From Solwaraspora sp. WMMD1047 (GTDB taxonomy: Bacteria > Actinomycetota > Actinomycetes > Mycobacteriales > Micromonosporaceae): a stretch of DNA of 64,000 nt. Both the position numbers and the translations under genes were made by a program. The notes under the pieces were generated by a model that was not told the origin of the DNA, made no database searches, and saw only the letters and a program-made list of their open reading frames with translations. Where the stretch lies: NCBI RefSeq assembly GCF_029626155.1, contig NZ_JARUBL010000001.1:4940501-5004500 (forward strand). The letters run 5' to 3'. Of the stretch, positions 55,499-64,000 are shown piece after piece (positions within the stretch are counted from its first letter, which is position 1; every line of letters begins with the position of its first letter).

Positions 55499-55794
55499 CG
55501 CCCCTCCCGGGGCCAGTGGCCGCGATTGACCGGCACCCGGTGCCTGACCCGGCACGGCAGATCCGAGCCGCACCGGCACACGAACCGCCAGCTCCGCCAG
55601 GACCAGGTCGGGCGATGCCGCCAGGCGAAGGTCGTCGCGACGATCCGCAGGTACTCGTCATAGCTCACGCGGCGGGGCACCGGCGTCTTCCGCTGTCGCA
55701 GTATTGGTGGTCCGAATCCGCCGGAGAGTGTCCCGGTGGGAAATGGCGGAATCGTGAAGCGGGTGATCTTCGGGTCCCCGTCCTCCTGCGGCAT
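55495..55794 (-). CDS. Small basic hypothetical protein
   Basis: The product has 99 residues, starting at ATG 55794 with GGAGAC upstream. The N-terminal half is Pro/Gly-rich (ITRFTIPPFPTGTLSGGFGP), then RVSYDEYLRIVATTFAWRHR, and the C-terminal half is Trp/Arg-rich with cysteines (FVCRCGSDLPCRVRHR). It is co-translated with the downstream 88-residue gene and divergent from the XRE regulator. I do not recognise the family. Confidence 0.65.
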   Translation of the reverse strand: MPQEDGDPKITRFTIPPFPTGTLSGGFGPPILRQRKTPVPRRVSYDEYLRIVATTFAWRHRPTWSWRSWRFVCRCGSDLPCRVRHRVPVNRGHWPREGR

Positions 55795-55836
55795 CTGGGT
55801 CTCCGTCCGTGTCGAGAGAGTCGGCCGGGCCGGCGC

Positions 55837-55870
55837 CCGGGGTGCGCATTGTTGTTTCGCAACACCCCGG
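55837..55870. promoter_or_regulatory. Hairpin CCGGGGTG/CACCCCGG in the divergent intergenic region
   Basis: Arms at 55837-55844 and 55863-55870 enclose an AT-richer 18-base centre with the smaller palindrome GTTG-TTTCG-CAAC. It lies 43 bases from the start of the minus-strand gene and is likely part of the control region shared with the XRE gene. Confidence 0.45.
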
Positions 55871-55885
55871 ACACCGGATCTGCGG

Positions 55886-55932
55886 CCCGGTGTCCGTGCG
55901 GGGGCGAATTCGGGGCTCGCACGGACACCGGG
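55886..55932. promoter_or_regulatory. Perfect 15-bp inverted repeat, candidate operator
   Basis: CCCGGTGTCCGTGCG at 55886-55900 is matched perfectly by 55918-55932 across a 17-base loop containing GAATTC. Its core CGGACACCGG also occurs at 55868-55877, so the motif is present three times in alternating orientation within 64 bases. This fits a cooperative binding site, probably for the adjacent XRE protein. Confidence 0.55.
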
Positions 55933-56049
55933 GGTCGGTGATTTCTGGTTGTCCTCCACCCTGGACTGTGGTGGCGGAATAGCAGAAGATGGATAGCGCG
56001 CATGGACGAACCAGGTGTCAGGACGACCAAGCGACAGGCGGGGATAATC

Positions 56050-56841
56050 ATGAATGACTATCAGGATCTGCCGGCCCGACTCCGGAGCCTGCGGGCCGGC
56101 CGGAAGCTGACCCAGGACAAGCTCGCGGCGGCGCTCAAGGTGTCGAAGTCCTTGATCCAACAATTCGAGTCGGGGAAGCTGATTCCGCAGGACGACACCG
56201 CCGCCGATCTCGACGAGTTCTTCGGTACGGGCACCGAGATCCGCAAGCTGGCCAAGGAGGGACGGGAAGATCGCCAGCCGTGGCTTCGGTCCTGGGTCGA
56301 ACAGGAACGCCGCGCACTGCTCCTGCGGACATGGGAACCGATGGTGGTGCCGGGCTTGCTGCAGTGCGAGGCGTATATGCGCGAGGTCTTCGCTGCGACG
56401 CCACGCAACGCCGGCCGCGTCGACGACCTGGTCGCCAACCGCCTTCAGCGTCAGGCGGACACGATCCACCGGGACGACAATCCTGTCGCTATGTCCGCCA
56501 TAATCGGCGAGATGGCACTGCACCGAGGGCCGAAAGAGACGCTCAAGAAGCAGGTGGGCCACCTCGTCGATGTTGGCCATCTGCCGCATGTCAAGATCCG
56601 TCTCATCCCGGCCGAAGACGAAATGATCCACGCCGGACTCAGCGGTCCCCTCGTCATCGCCTACCTGACGGACGGCCGCCGAGCGGGCCTGCTGGACAAC
56701 CAGTTGACCGGCCAGCCTGTCACGGGCCATAGCGACCTGGGACAGCTGGAGCTAACATGGTCAGAGATCGACGCACTGGCGCTGCCCGTCGTCCAGACGC
56801 GAGACGCGATGCTGAGGATGATCAATGACCGCAACCTCTGA
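56050..56841 (+). CDS. XRE-family helix-turn-helix regulator with DUF5753 domain
   Basis: The 263-residue protein has an N-terminal XRE domain (LPARLRSLRAGRKLTQDKLA, then VSKSLIQQFESGKLIP). A DUF5753 domain follows, beginning WVEQERRALLLRTWEPMVVP and GLLQCEAYMREVF. Such proteins pair with DUF397 proteins in actinomycetes and some control development or antibiotic production. ATG 56050 was chosen for its XRE alignment. The next gene overlaps its end by 17 bases. Confidence 0.9.
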   Translation: MNDYQDLPARLRSLRAGRKLTQDKLAAALKVSKSLIQQFESGKLIPQDDTAADLDEFFGTGTEIRKLAKEGREDRQPWLRSWVEQERRALLLRTWEPMVVPGLLQCEAYMREVFAATPRNAGRVDDLVANRLQRQADTIHRDDNPVAMSAIIGEMALHRGPKETLKKQVGHLVDVGHLPHVKIRLIPAEDEMIHAGLSGPLVIAYLTDGRRAGLLDNQLTGQPVTGHSDLGQLELTWSEIDALALPVVQTRDAMLRMINDRNL

Positions 56842-57010
56842 GCCGAGCTGGCGGAAGTCCACCCGCAGCAACGGCACCGGCAACTGCGTCGAGGTGGCCG
56901 ACAACCTCCCAGGGCGGGTGTGCGTCCGCGACTCCAAGGACCAGACCGGCCCCACCCTGACCTTCGGCCCGACCGCCTGGCACTCCTTCGTGCAGGGCCT
57001 CAAGCGCTAA
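56825..57010 (+). CDS. DUF397 family small protein
   Basis: The 61-residue protein has the typical motifs WRKSTRSNGTGNCVEVA, VRDSKD and the end TFGPTAWHSFVQGLK. DUF397 proteins act as partners or antagonists of the XRE/DUF5753 regulator encoded just upstream. The 17-base gene overlap indicates co-expression. Confidence 0.92.
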   Translation: MTATSEPSWRKSTRSNGTGNCVEVADNLPGRVCVRDSKDQTGPTLTFGPTAWHSFVQGLKR

Positions 57011-57016
57011 CCCAGG

Positions 57017-57487
57017 TCAGAGCCCTTCGAGAAGCAGCTTTCCGTCCGGCGAGTAGAAGTAGTCACGCGTCTGCCGAGCCCAGTCTTCGATCGTCGGGTC
57101 CTCCGCGTGTGACAACCATTCGGCAAGATGCGCGTGCTCGTCGGCGTACCCGTGCTCTGAGAGCCACCGCAGCGTTTCGTGGCGGCCGGCACCGAAGATG
57201 GCCTGGGCGTCGAAGCCGACGCCCAGGTCCATGTCGCCGGTGTGGAACTTCGCGGCATACAGGCGGCACGAGTCCGCGGGATCACCGATCAGGAACAGCA
57301 GGAAGGCTGCCACGTAGATCTGCTCGTACTCGTCGCTCTCGCCGCTGTCCGGACCTTCGCGCCAGGACCGTTCGAGGTCGAAGATCTCCCGCAGCATCGC
57401 GTGGTGGGAACGCGGGTGCTCGACGTCCACCATCCGGAGCGCTTCCCGGCGCGACGCCGGACTCGACAGGTCCACAACCTTGGCCAC
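57017..57487 (-). CDS. Hypothetical acidic protein
   Basis: The 156-residue acidic protein is largely helical by appearance (EYEQIYVAAFLLFLIGDPAD, then HETLRWLSEHGYADEHAHLA). There is no signal peptide or known motif. Size and composition resemble immunity-type proteins, but no cognate toxin is linked; the RHS toxin lies 3 kb away. It converges on the DUF397 gene with 6 bases between. Confidence 0.65.
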   Translation of the reverse strand: MAKVVDLSSPASRREALRMVDVEHPRSHHAMLREIFDLERSWREGPDSGESDEYEQIYVAAFLLFLIGDPADSCRLYAAKFHTGDMDLGVGFDAQAIFGAGRHETLRWLSEHGYADEHAHLAEWLSHAEDPTIEDWARQTRDYFYSPDGKLLLEGL

Positions 57488-57555
57488 GCGAGCACGGTAG
57501 CCCAGCGTCGCTCATCAACCTGATGAGTCTCCTTTGGACAGCCGTTTCGGGTCTA

Positions 57556-57875
57556 CTACGAAACCCGCTCCGTAGCGTCGAGGTAGCTGCGGACAGCGGC
57601 CATCAAGGTTTGGAGTGTCGTGTGGGTGAGCTGGCCGGCCGGTCCGGCGACCGATGCCGGATCGAGGGACCGCACCCGGGAGAGATCAATGACAGCGGCG
57701 GTCGGCCAGTCCTGTCGACTCAGTGGCACGAGGAACGCAGGCACGAGGTCGGGTGCGCTCGTTCGCGGAGCGGGGCCACGAGACCGTGGTTCGGGTTGTA
57801 TCGATCCGCCGTGACCACGACGACCCGCAGCTGGTGGCTACCCACCGTGTACTGCAGAATGCTGCCCCGCCTCAC
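57556..57875 (-). pseudogene. MazF/CcdB-like toxin gene with a frameshift
   Basis: GTG 57875 overlaps the antitoxin stop as GTGA. The first frame reads RRGSILQYTVGSHQLRVVVV and TADRYNPNHG, like the beta-sheet start of MazF/CcdB-type toxins, but then stops early. A frame displaced by one base continues with PDLVPAFLVPLSRQDWPTAA and DLSRVRSLDPASVAG to TAG 57556, the expected second half. The switch lies at about 57745-57785 and implies a one-base loss. The full toxin would have about 106 residues. As it stands it is probably inactive. Confidence 0.6.
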
Positions 57876-58114
57876 CCAGCAGCCCAGGACTCGTCACGGT
57901 GGGCGGAAAACTCGTCCAAGGCCGCTCGCTCACTCTCGTCGGCCTCGGCGTCCCATTGCCGATACGCCTCCAGCGCCGCAGCCTCCAGGTACTCAGCCAG
58001 AGCGGCGTTGACGGTGCCGGACATCGTGGCCCCGGGCGTGTGCGCGACGTGCGCGGTGAGCATCCGGTCGACCTCAGGCCGCATCGACAGCGTACGTTTG
58101 ATCGCCTGCGTCAT
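57872..58114 (-). CDS. Ribbon-helix-helix-like antitoxin
   Basis: The 80-residue protein has N-terminal TQAIKRTLSMRPEVDRMLTA, fitting a ribbon-helix-helix strand and helix. An acidic C-terminus (RQWDAEADESERAALDEFSA) is typical of a toxin-binding tail. ATG 58114 was chosen over GTG 58126. It precedes and overlaps the broken toxin gene. With its toxin frameshifted it may persist only as a repressor. Confidence 0.65.
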   Translation of the reverse strand: MTQAIKRTLSMRPEVDRMLTAHVAHTPGATMSGTVNAALAEYLEAAALEAYRQWDAEADESERAALDEFSAHRDESWAAG

Positions 58115-58185
58115 ACCACCGGGCACCCCCCTGCTCGCTGCGCTCCGACCGTTCTCAAACGCTCCGTAGCCAACATCACCCTCGG

Positions 58186-60102
58186 TTAACCGCTCGGTAG
58201 TTGAGCCGGGGGCGCGAAGCGGGCCACGTCGGCGCCCACCCCCACCAGCAAATCCCCGTTGCTATCCACGGCTATGCTTCTTGCCGCTGCCGGAAGGTGC
58301 AGGGCCGGGCAGAAGTCGCGACCGGACTCGAAGTCGGTCAAGGAAACGGTGCAATCTGATCTGGCCACATATACCGCTGGCCAGCCGGCGACCGCGACCG
58401 AAGTGATCGGCGCCCCGTGGAGGTCGGGGCCGATCGGCTCACCTGACAAGTCGCAAGCCCACACTGTGCGCCAACCGGATTGCCGCTCCGCAAGGCTTCC
58501 CGCAAGCAGCCGCTGGCCCGCTACGGCAGCGGCGAAGCAGCCGCGCAGACCTTCGATCGGCGACGGCGGTACGGCCAAGTCCTCCAACTGGAAGATCTCG
58601 GGCACCCGATCGAGCGCGGAGACGACCGCGATCGGCCTCCCTTCCCACGACCCAGTGATCAGCCGGAATGTCCCGCGGTGCTTACGAACCTCGTGAAGGA
58701 GCGTGCCATCGACGGTCCGTCGCACCTGAAGCAGATCTCGGTCAATGATCACCAAGACTCGTTCTCCCAGCACGGTGGCTAGGGACACATGGCGCAACTG
58801 CGGCACGCGCACCTTGATCGGCGGCGAAATCTCTGCCCGTGCGATGAGGTCCCATCTCCGCAGCCAGGGATGCGACGACCCGGGCGAACCTGCCCCGACC
58901 GCGACCCGCACTGACTCACCAGCCACCCAGGCCGCCAACGCCACCGCACCCGGGACACGACTCTCCGTCGGCTCCGCAACCAGCGAACCATCACCGGTCC
59001 GACGCGCGGCGATCGTTCCGCCCCCATCGACCGACACGACCACGCCAGGCTCCGCCAGGCCGATAAGCGCAACCTCCTCATCGTGGCCAGGCAGCAACGG
59101 GCGTACGGGCTGGTTGATGTCCCACAGACCAACGACGCCGTCCTCCGCCGAACCGGTCACCAGCCAGGCGCGGCCCTGCCACCGCACAGTCGCCAGTACC
59201 GGCCTCCGGACCGGACCCGGCAAGGGTGGCCGCGCCGGTGTGGTGTTCGACAGGTCCCAGACGTGGACCCGCCACCTCGTCGGCACAGCGAGCATTCCGC
59301 CCACCACCGCCAACTTCGGCCGGCCACGCCGACCACCCCAGACCCGTCCCCGCTGCTCGGTGAAGTCATCGACATGTGCATCGATCCGCCCGCCCACCTG
59401 CGCGCCGGTGAGCACGTCGAACGTCACGATCTCGCGCGCACCCGTCACGACCGTCAGCGCGTCACGCCCCGCAATGGTGCACAGCAGCAACGCCGCAATC
59501 TTGCCCAGGCTCTCCTGCGCGGGAATCGGAAGCGGCAGCCGCTTCCCATTGATCGCGTCCCACAACGACAGGCCACGCCCGCCGGTGGCGATCACCGACC
59601 GCCCGCTGGCCAGCTCGCCTACGCAAAGAACACGCACAGCCGTCACATCGAGCGCGTCCAACGACTCGCCGGACTGCAGTGAACATCGCGCCACTGCGCC
59701 CTCGCCGTCCAGCGTCACTACGACCGCTTCGCCCAAGCCTATTTCGTCGATTCCACGCTTACCCACATACCACTCATGGCAAAGCGTCAGGTCGGACGCC
59801 GTCCACACCCGCACCGCTCCATCCGCATGGCCCGTCACCACAACCGGGCCGTCCGCCGAGTCGCCCACCGTCAAGCATTGCGCAGCCTCCACCGAGGCCA
59901 CCACAACCGAACCCGATGCCACATCCCAGACCTGCAGCCGATCGCCCCACCCGGCCTCTGAGTCCCGGCTGGTGAGAACCGCGATCAAGTGTCCGACATC
60001 TCGACCCGAAGCCACTGCGACCACTGATCCCGTAGGCAAGAGACGACCCAGACGCGGCAGGTCGTACCCGGTCGACCAGACCATACGCCAAGGACCCGGC
60101 AT
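58186..60102 (-). CDS. Large WD40-like beta-propeller protein
   Basis: The protein has 638 residues from ATG 60102 (AAGGCGG upstream). Repeated units end in WD-like dipeptides: DRLQVWDVASG, GAVRVWTASD, RGLSLWDAING, RVHVWDLSN, GVVGLWDINQP, HPWLRRWDLIA and TVWACDLSG. At least seven blades, perhaps two propellers, are indicated. There is no signal peptide or kinase domain. It starts 104 bases after the end of the RHS toxin gene on the same strand and has slightly lower GC than the core genes. It may be a scaffold or a partner of the toxin; no enzymatic role is seen. Confidence 0.75.
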   Translation of the reverse strand: MPGPWRMVWSTGYDLPRLGRLLPTGSVVAVASGRDVGHLIAVLTSRDSEAGWGDRLQVWDVASGSVVVASVEAAQCLTVGDSADGPVVVTGHADGAVRVWTASDLTLCHEWYVGKRGIDEIGLGEAVVVTLDGEGAVARCSLQSGESLDALDVTAVRVLCVGELASGRSVIATGGRGLSLWDAINGKRLPLPIPAQESLGKIAALLLCTIAGRDALTVVTGAREIVTFDVLTGAQVGGRIDAHVDDFTEQRGRVWGGRRGRPKLAVVGGMLAVPTRWRVHVWDLSNTTPARPPLPGPVRRPVLATVRWQGRAWLVTGSAEDGVVGLWDINQPVRPLLPGHDEEVALIGLAEPGVVVSVDGGGTIAARRTGDGSLVAEPTESRVPGAVALAAWVAGESVRVAVGAGSPGSSHPWLRRWDLIARAEISPPIKVRVPQLRHVSLATVLGERVLVIIDRDLLQVRRTVDGTLLHEVRKHRGTFRLITGSWEGRPIAVVSALDRVPEIFQLEDLAVPPSPIEGLRGCFAAAVAGQRLLAGSLAERQSGWRTVWACDLSGEPIGPDLHGAPITSVAVAGWPAVYVARSDCTVSLTDFESGRDFCPALHLPAAARSIAVDSNGDLLVGVGADVARFAPPAQLPSG

Positions 60103-60205
60103 GTCACCGCCTTCCGAACGCAGCTCTGCCAACGGTTCCGCCCGGACGCCACTGCCCTGCCGACGGATGCGCTAGCCGCAAACCGCAATCAGTTGATCAA
60201 TCTAC

Positions 60206-63200
60206 TCAGTATTGGGTGAATCGCATTCGCCGGCCCGCGTATCCCGCGTCAGTGAAGGCACGTTTCGCAATATCTTGTAGCGCCCGATTGCCATACTGCT
60301 GTGGCTGATAGTGACCCGACCAGTTATCGTACCTTGAAATTCTTCCATTCTGGACGGTAAATCTTCCCGCCATGATAACCGCATTGGGATCCCCGTTCGC
60401 GTCACGCCCAGCCAGGCTCGTGTGACCGGGCCAGATGTTATTGTCAAACGCATCCTCAATGTCTGCGTTCAGAGCCGATCTCACCTCACCAGTCGGCATG
60501 ATCACAAAATGATGATCACCGTCCTTCAGGCTCCCTGCCCCGCTGTCATTACTGCTCCGCACCGCTGCGGAATTGGGGAATGGGTCTTGATCGCTCGTGT
60601 CGACCTGACGGTTCGGGAAACGGCTGTCGTCCGCGTTCCTCCACTTCACCACGCAGTTGTGTACGAGTACCGGGGCGTCGCCGGCGATCACATAGTACGT
60701 GTGGTGGGTGGCGACGGTGAGGTCGCGCATGACCTCGGAGCCGGTGAAGTTGTCGACCGCGACGACCGTAACCTCGGGTCCAGGTCCGCCGCCGCCAACC
60801 CCGGCGCCGGTGCCGTCGCCCTCCAGGCGCTTGTCGTCGTGGACCAGCAGGCGGTGCCCCACCTGCAACTTTCCGGCATCCACCCACTGGCGCTCGGTGG
60901 CATCCCAGAACGGATGATGCGCCGTCGTCTCCAGCGTCACCGTCCGATCCGAACCCGCCTCCCGGACCGTGACGTTCGTCAGCTCCCGGTCGATGTTGAC
61001 GTGCAACCGGGTCACCGGCTCGGCGCTGGTCTCCCCCGTCTCCGGGTCGGTCGCCACCACCTCGTCGCCGACGGTGAGATCACCGATCGGGCGGGCGCTG
61101 CCGTCCGCAAGCAGCACCGGCGTTGCCGGATCGAAACTGTGTCGCGGACATCCCGGACCGGACGTCCGGCTCTCCTCCGCCTTCGGCGGCCGGGCCGGCG
61201 TCGACGATCCGCCGCCACCCGACGAGCCGGGCCGGGCCGCCGACGTACCACCACCGGGGCTACCGCCGGTGTACGACGACCGGGCCGACGGGCCGGCCGA
61301 GGCCGCCGCCGGGCTCCGGCCACCCGGGGTGCCCCGGCCACCGCCGATGCTGGGCAGTCGGCCGCCGCCGAGCCGGCTCAGCCCGGCCGACAGCGCCCCG
61401 TCCAGGCCGCCCTCGATCATCGTCCCGGCCAGACCGCTCCACGAGAACTCCTCGTCACCGCGGCTGACGTCGACCATGTAGCCGGCGCCGGCCGACATCG
61501 CTCCGGCGACCGCACCCGCGACGATCAGACAACCCACGCCAGTGGCGCAGAGCGCCCCGACCGCCACCGCAGCCGCGAGCCCCACGGCCGCCGTCGCGAC
61601 GAACTTCCACGGGTCCTTCTTGATCGCCTCCACCGTCGACTTGACGGTGGTGGCGACTTTCTTGACGGCCTTCTTGGCTGTCTCCTTGACGCACTTGCCG
61701 ACCCCGCCCGAGACACACTTCTTCGCCGACTTGTAGGCGTCCTTGACGGTGTTGACCTTCTTCTTGGCCCACCGGACGGTGGAATCCTTGACCACCTTGG
61801 CGGCCTTCTTGGCCTTGGTCCAGGTCTTCTTCGCCGTGGACTTGACGTCCTTCCAGGCCCGCCCCGACGAGACGTACTTGAACGCCGACGTCGCCTTACT
61901 GGCCACCGCCTTGTACGTCGCGACCGGGTTGGTCACGACCCGCACGGTCTTCTTGAGGAAGCTCTTGATGCCCCAGTGCCCGGTCGGGTCGATGGTGGTC
62001 ATCGGGTTCGCGTCGCCATACTGGAAGCGGTTGGCCGCCACCGAGTCCGGCACCGGGCTGTTCGACGCGGTGTCGCGGGTGTCGAACTGGCCGGTGTCCG
62101 GGTTGTACCAGCGGGCGTGCATGTTCACCCGGCCGGTTTCGGTGTCGGTCCACTCCGACTGGTAACCGAGGCTGCCGACCATCCCGGAGCTGGCCAACGC
62201 CGTGCCGAGCGGGTCGTAGCTGGTCGAACCGGCCAACGCGGTACCGGTCGCGGTGAACTGCCCGACCACGTCCAGGTGCAGGTCGGTCCAGGCGTAGACC
62301 GAACCGGCGCCGGAGCCGGCGCCCTGACCGAGCAGCTCGCCACCCGGACCACGGGTGTAGGTCGCGGTGGCGTCCTGCGCCAGGGTGTTACCCAGGCCGG
62401 TGTACCGGAACTCCGGCTGGACGGCCCGCCCCAGCGCGTCGTACTCGTACGTGCTGTTCCCGCCCGCCGCCTGCTGCGAGATCACCTGGCCGAAGGCGTC
62501 CGCCGTCGTCTCGTAGCCGACCGAGCCGACAATCGTCTGCCGCAGCGTGCCACGGGGGGTGTAGGCGTACGTCCCCACCCCGGTCTGCCCGGTCAGCCGG
62601 TTGCGGGCGTCGTAGGTGAAGGTCTTCGACCCCGCCTGAGTCCGGTTGCCCGACCCGTCGTAGGCGTACGCGGTGACGGTGCTGCCCCGGGTCCACGAGG
62701 TCAACCGGTCGGCCAGGTCGTAGCCGTACGTGTTCGACGAGGCCCCGGCGAACCCGGTGGTCACCTTCGAGGTCAGGTTGCTGTTCTCGTCATATCCGTA
62801 GGTGATCGACCCGAGGGTGGTCGCGCCGTTGGCGGTACGCAGGGTGTCCGTGCGCAGCCGCTGCAACGCGTCGTAGGTCAGGGTGCGGACGTTGTTGTTC
62901 GTGCCGTACGTGATCGTCGACGGCAGCGACATGGCGTTGTAGCCGATGGTCAGGTCGATGCCCGTGGTCGGGTTCGACGCCGTCCGCAGCCGGCCCGCCA
63001 CGTCGTAGGTGTAACCGGTGGTGCCGGCCGCGTCGGTACGCGAGGCCATCCGGCCGTCCCGGGTGTAGCCGAACGCCATCGGGTTGCCGGGGCTGTCGAT
63101 CGTCAGCGGCAGGCCCCGGTCGTCGTACGTGATCGAGTGGGTGCCGTTCGGGGCGGAGAACGAGGTGAGCCGGCCGGCGTCGTCGTAGTCGAACGTCCGC

Positions 63201-64000
63201 GCCGTGGTGGTGGCCTCGGCGCCGGAGCCGGTCTGGCCCATCAGCCGGTGCCGGTCGTCGTACTCGTTGTCGATCCGCACCCCACCGGGCGCGAGCTGCG
63301 CGACCGGCCGCGCCGCCCGGTCGTAGACCGCCGTCCAGGTCCGGTCGGCCAGGTCCGGGTGGGCCGCCGTCGCCGGCTCGATCTGCGACTCCGGCAGACC
63401 CCAACTGTTGTACGTGGTCCAGAACGCGTTGTTGCGTCCGTCGGTGAACCGGGTCCGGTTGCCGGCGGCGTCGTACCCGAACGAGGTGCTGATCGCGGTG
63501 GTCGCCGTGATCGGCTGGACCTCGCTGGTCAGGTTGTTCAACGCGTCGTAGCCGAAGGTGGTGGTGGTCTGCCGGGCGTCGGTCGAGGCGACCAGGTTGC
63601 CGTTCTCGTCGTACGCGGCCTTCTCGGTGGTCACCACCGCGTTGTTTTGGTCGCGGTTCTCCACCTGCACGGTCCGGCCGGCGCCGTCGTAGCTGAACAG
63701 CCGCCGGGACTGGTCCGGGTTGACGACCCGCGACACCCGGCCGAGGCCGTCGTACTCGATGTTCGTGGTGTTGTTCGCGCCGTCGCGGACGGCGACCCGC
63801 TCGCCCAGCACATTGTTGGTGATCGAGGTGACCACGTTGTCCGGCGAGGTCACCTTCTGCAGCCACGGGCCGGCCAGGGCCGTGTCGCCGTAGACGCCGG
63901 TGCCGTAGTCGTACTGGGTGGTGTTCACCTGCGGGGTCGGCTGCCGGACCACCTGGCTGGTGGTCACCTGCCGGCCCAGGTAGTCGTAGGTGGCGGTCGA
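60206..64000 (-). CDS. RHS-repeat polymorphic toxin with pretoxin-Hint domain (5' part beyond the window)
   Basis: The frame is open to base 64000, so over 1260 C-terminal residues are seen. First come many YD/RHS repeats (for example EYDGLGRVSRVVNPD, GYTRDGRMAS), then the RHS core end RVNMHARWYNPDTGQFDTRD. A Lys-rich segment (KKTWTKAKKAAKVVKDST) and a hydrophobic Ala/Gly segment follow, then a Hint domain from HSFDPATPVLLADGS to APVLVHN. The last about 150 residues, after HNC, are the toxin tip with NGRISRYDNWSGHYQP and LQDIAKRAFTDAGY; I cannot name its family. The tip has clearly lower GC than the shell, a sign of tip exchange. Such shells encase and release the toxin. Confidence 0.88.
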   Translation of the reverse strand, partial: STATYDYLGRQVTTSQVVRQPTPQVNTTQYDYGTGVYGDTALAGPWLQKVTSPDNVVTSITNNVLGERVAVRDGANNTTNIEYDGLGRVSRVVNPDQSRRLFSYDGAGRTVQVENRDQNNAVVTTEKAAYDENGNLVASTDARQTTTTFGYDALNNLTSEVQPITATTAISTSFGYDAAGNRTRFTDGRNNAFWTTYNSWGLPESQIEPATAAHPDLADRTWTAVYDRAARPVAQLAPGGVRIDNEYDDRHRLMGQTGSGAEATTTARTFDYDDAGRLTSFSAPNGTHSITYDDRGLPLTIDSPGNPMAFGYTRDGRMASRTDAAGTTGYTYDVAGRLRTASNPTTGIDLTIGYNAMSLPSTITYGTNNNVRTLTYDALQRLRTDTLRTANGATTLGSITYGYDENSNLTSKVTTGFAGASSNTYGYDLADRLTSWTRGSTVTAYAYDGSGNRTQAGSKTFTYDARNRLTGQTGVGTYAYTPRGTLRQTIVGSVGYETTADAFGQVISQQAAGGNSTYEYDALGRAVQPEFRYTGLGNTLAQDATATYTRGPGGELLGQGAGSGAGSVYAWTDLHLDVVGQFTATGTALAGSTSYDPLGTALASSGMVGSLGYQSEWTDTETGRVNMHARWYNPDTGQFDTRDTASNSPVPDSVAANRFQYGDANPMTTIDPTGHWGIKSFLKKTVRVVTNPVATYKAVASKATSAFKYVSSGRAWKDVKSTAKKTWTKAKKAAKVVKDSTVRWAKKKVNTVKDAYKSAKKCVSGGVGKCVKETAKKAVKKVATTVKSTVEAIKKDPWKFVATAAVGLAAAVAVGALCATGVGCLIVAGAVAGAMSAGAGYMVDVSRGDEEFSWSGLAGTMIEGGLDGALSAGLSRLGGGRLPSIGGGRGTPGGRSPAAASAGPSARSSYTGGSPGGGTSAARPGSSGGGGSSTPARPPKAEESRTSGPGCPRHSFDPATPVLLADGSARPIGDLTVGDEVVATDPETGETSAEPVTRLHVNIDRELTNVTVREAGSDRTVTLETTAHHPFWDATERQWVDAGKLQVGHRLLVHDDKRLEGDGTGAGVGGGGPGPEVTVVAVDNFTGSEVMRDLTVATHHTYYVIAGDAPVLVHNCVVKWRNADDSRFPNRQVDTSDQDPFPNSAAVRSSNDSGAGSLKDGDHHFVIMPTGEVRSALNADIEDAFDNNIWPGHTSLAGRDANGDPNAVIMAGRFTVQNGRISRYDNWSGHYQPQQYGNRALQDIAKRAFTDAGYAGRRMRFTQY

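Overview
The window is chromosomal DNA of a high-GC actinomycete, most likely a member of the Micromonosporaceae. This rests on the G/C-biased third codon positions, the many GTG starts, the 1-4 base stop/start overlaps inside operons, and families typical of that group: DUF3558-like lipoproteins, XRE/DUF397 pairs, a SARP regulator, an actinobacterial trp/lgt cluster and an alternative ribosomal protein S4. There are no rRNA, tRNA or CRISPR loci, so the species cannot be named.

Left part (1-14.3 kb). A GNAT fragment is followed by a TetR gene divergent from a cupin/three-lipoprotein operon, then AraC and phosphotransferase genes. From 5.9 to 8.7 kb lies a decay zone: a gene with an internal amber codon, the 3' remnant of a DUF2399 (Wadjet JetD-like) gene, a complete IS5-type insertion sequence, and a gene with a two-base frameshift. 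A tightly linked pair follows, an FtsK/EccC-like ATPase and a proline-rich membrane protein. Next come an OsmC protein and an AbiEi/DUF559 gene bracketed by two related palindromes.

Central part (14.3-44.2 kb). This is mainly housekeeping: gltBD, a GNAT enzyme, a large SARP-NTPase-TPR regulator, an FAD monooxygenase, and a minus-strand cluster hisI-trpE-Trp membrane protein-trpC-trpB-trpA-lgt. A plus-strand gene runs antisense into the end of the Trp membrane protein gene. Then come MerR, an ABC-2 efflux pair, TetR, a DUF2470 gene divergent from an S4 paralogue across overlapping iron-box-like sites, an alpha/beta hydrolase, a heterodimeric ABC exporter and a TIGR03085 protein.

Right part (44.2-64 kb). 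This is accessory: a terpene synthase with an ArsR-like regulator and a serine hydrolase, an OmpR-type two-component system, an AMIN-like lipoprotein, a subtilisin with a late frameshift and a 20-codon leader ORF, a small divergent XRE/DUF397 locus with a conspicuous inverted-repeat intergenic region, a toxin-antitoxin pair with a frameshifted toxin, a large WD40-like protein, and the 3' end of an RHS/Hint polymorphic toxin gene whose toxin tip is visibly lower in GC. Best candidates for undescribed biology are the ATPase/membrane pair, the RHS toxin with its WD40 neighbour, the iron-box-linked S4 paralogue, and the palindrome-bracketed DUF559 gene.
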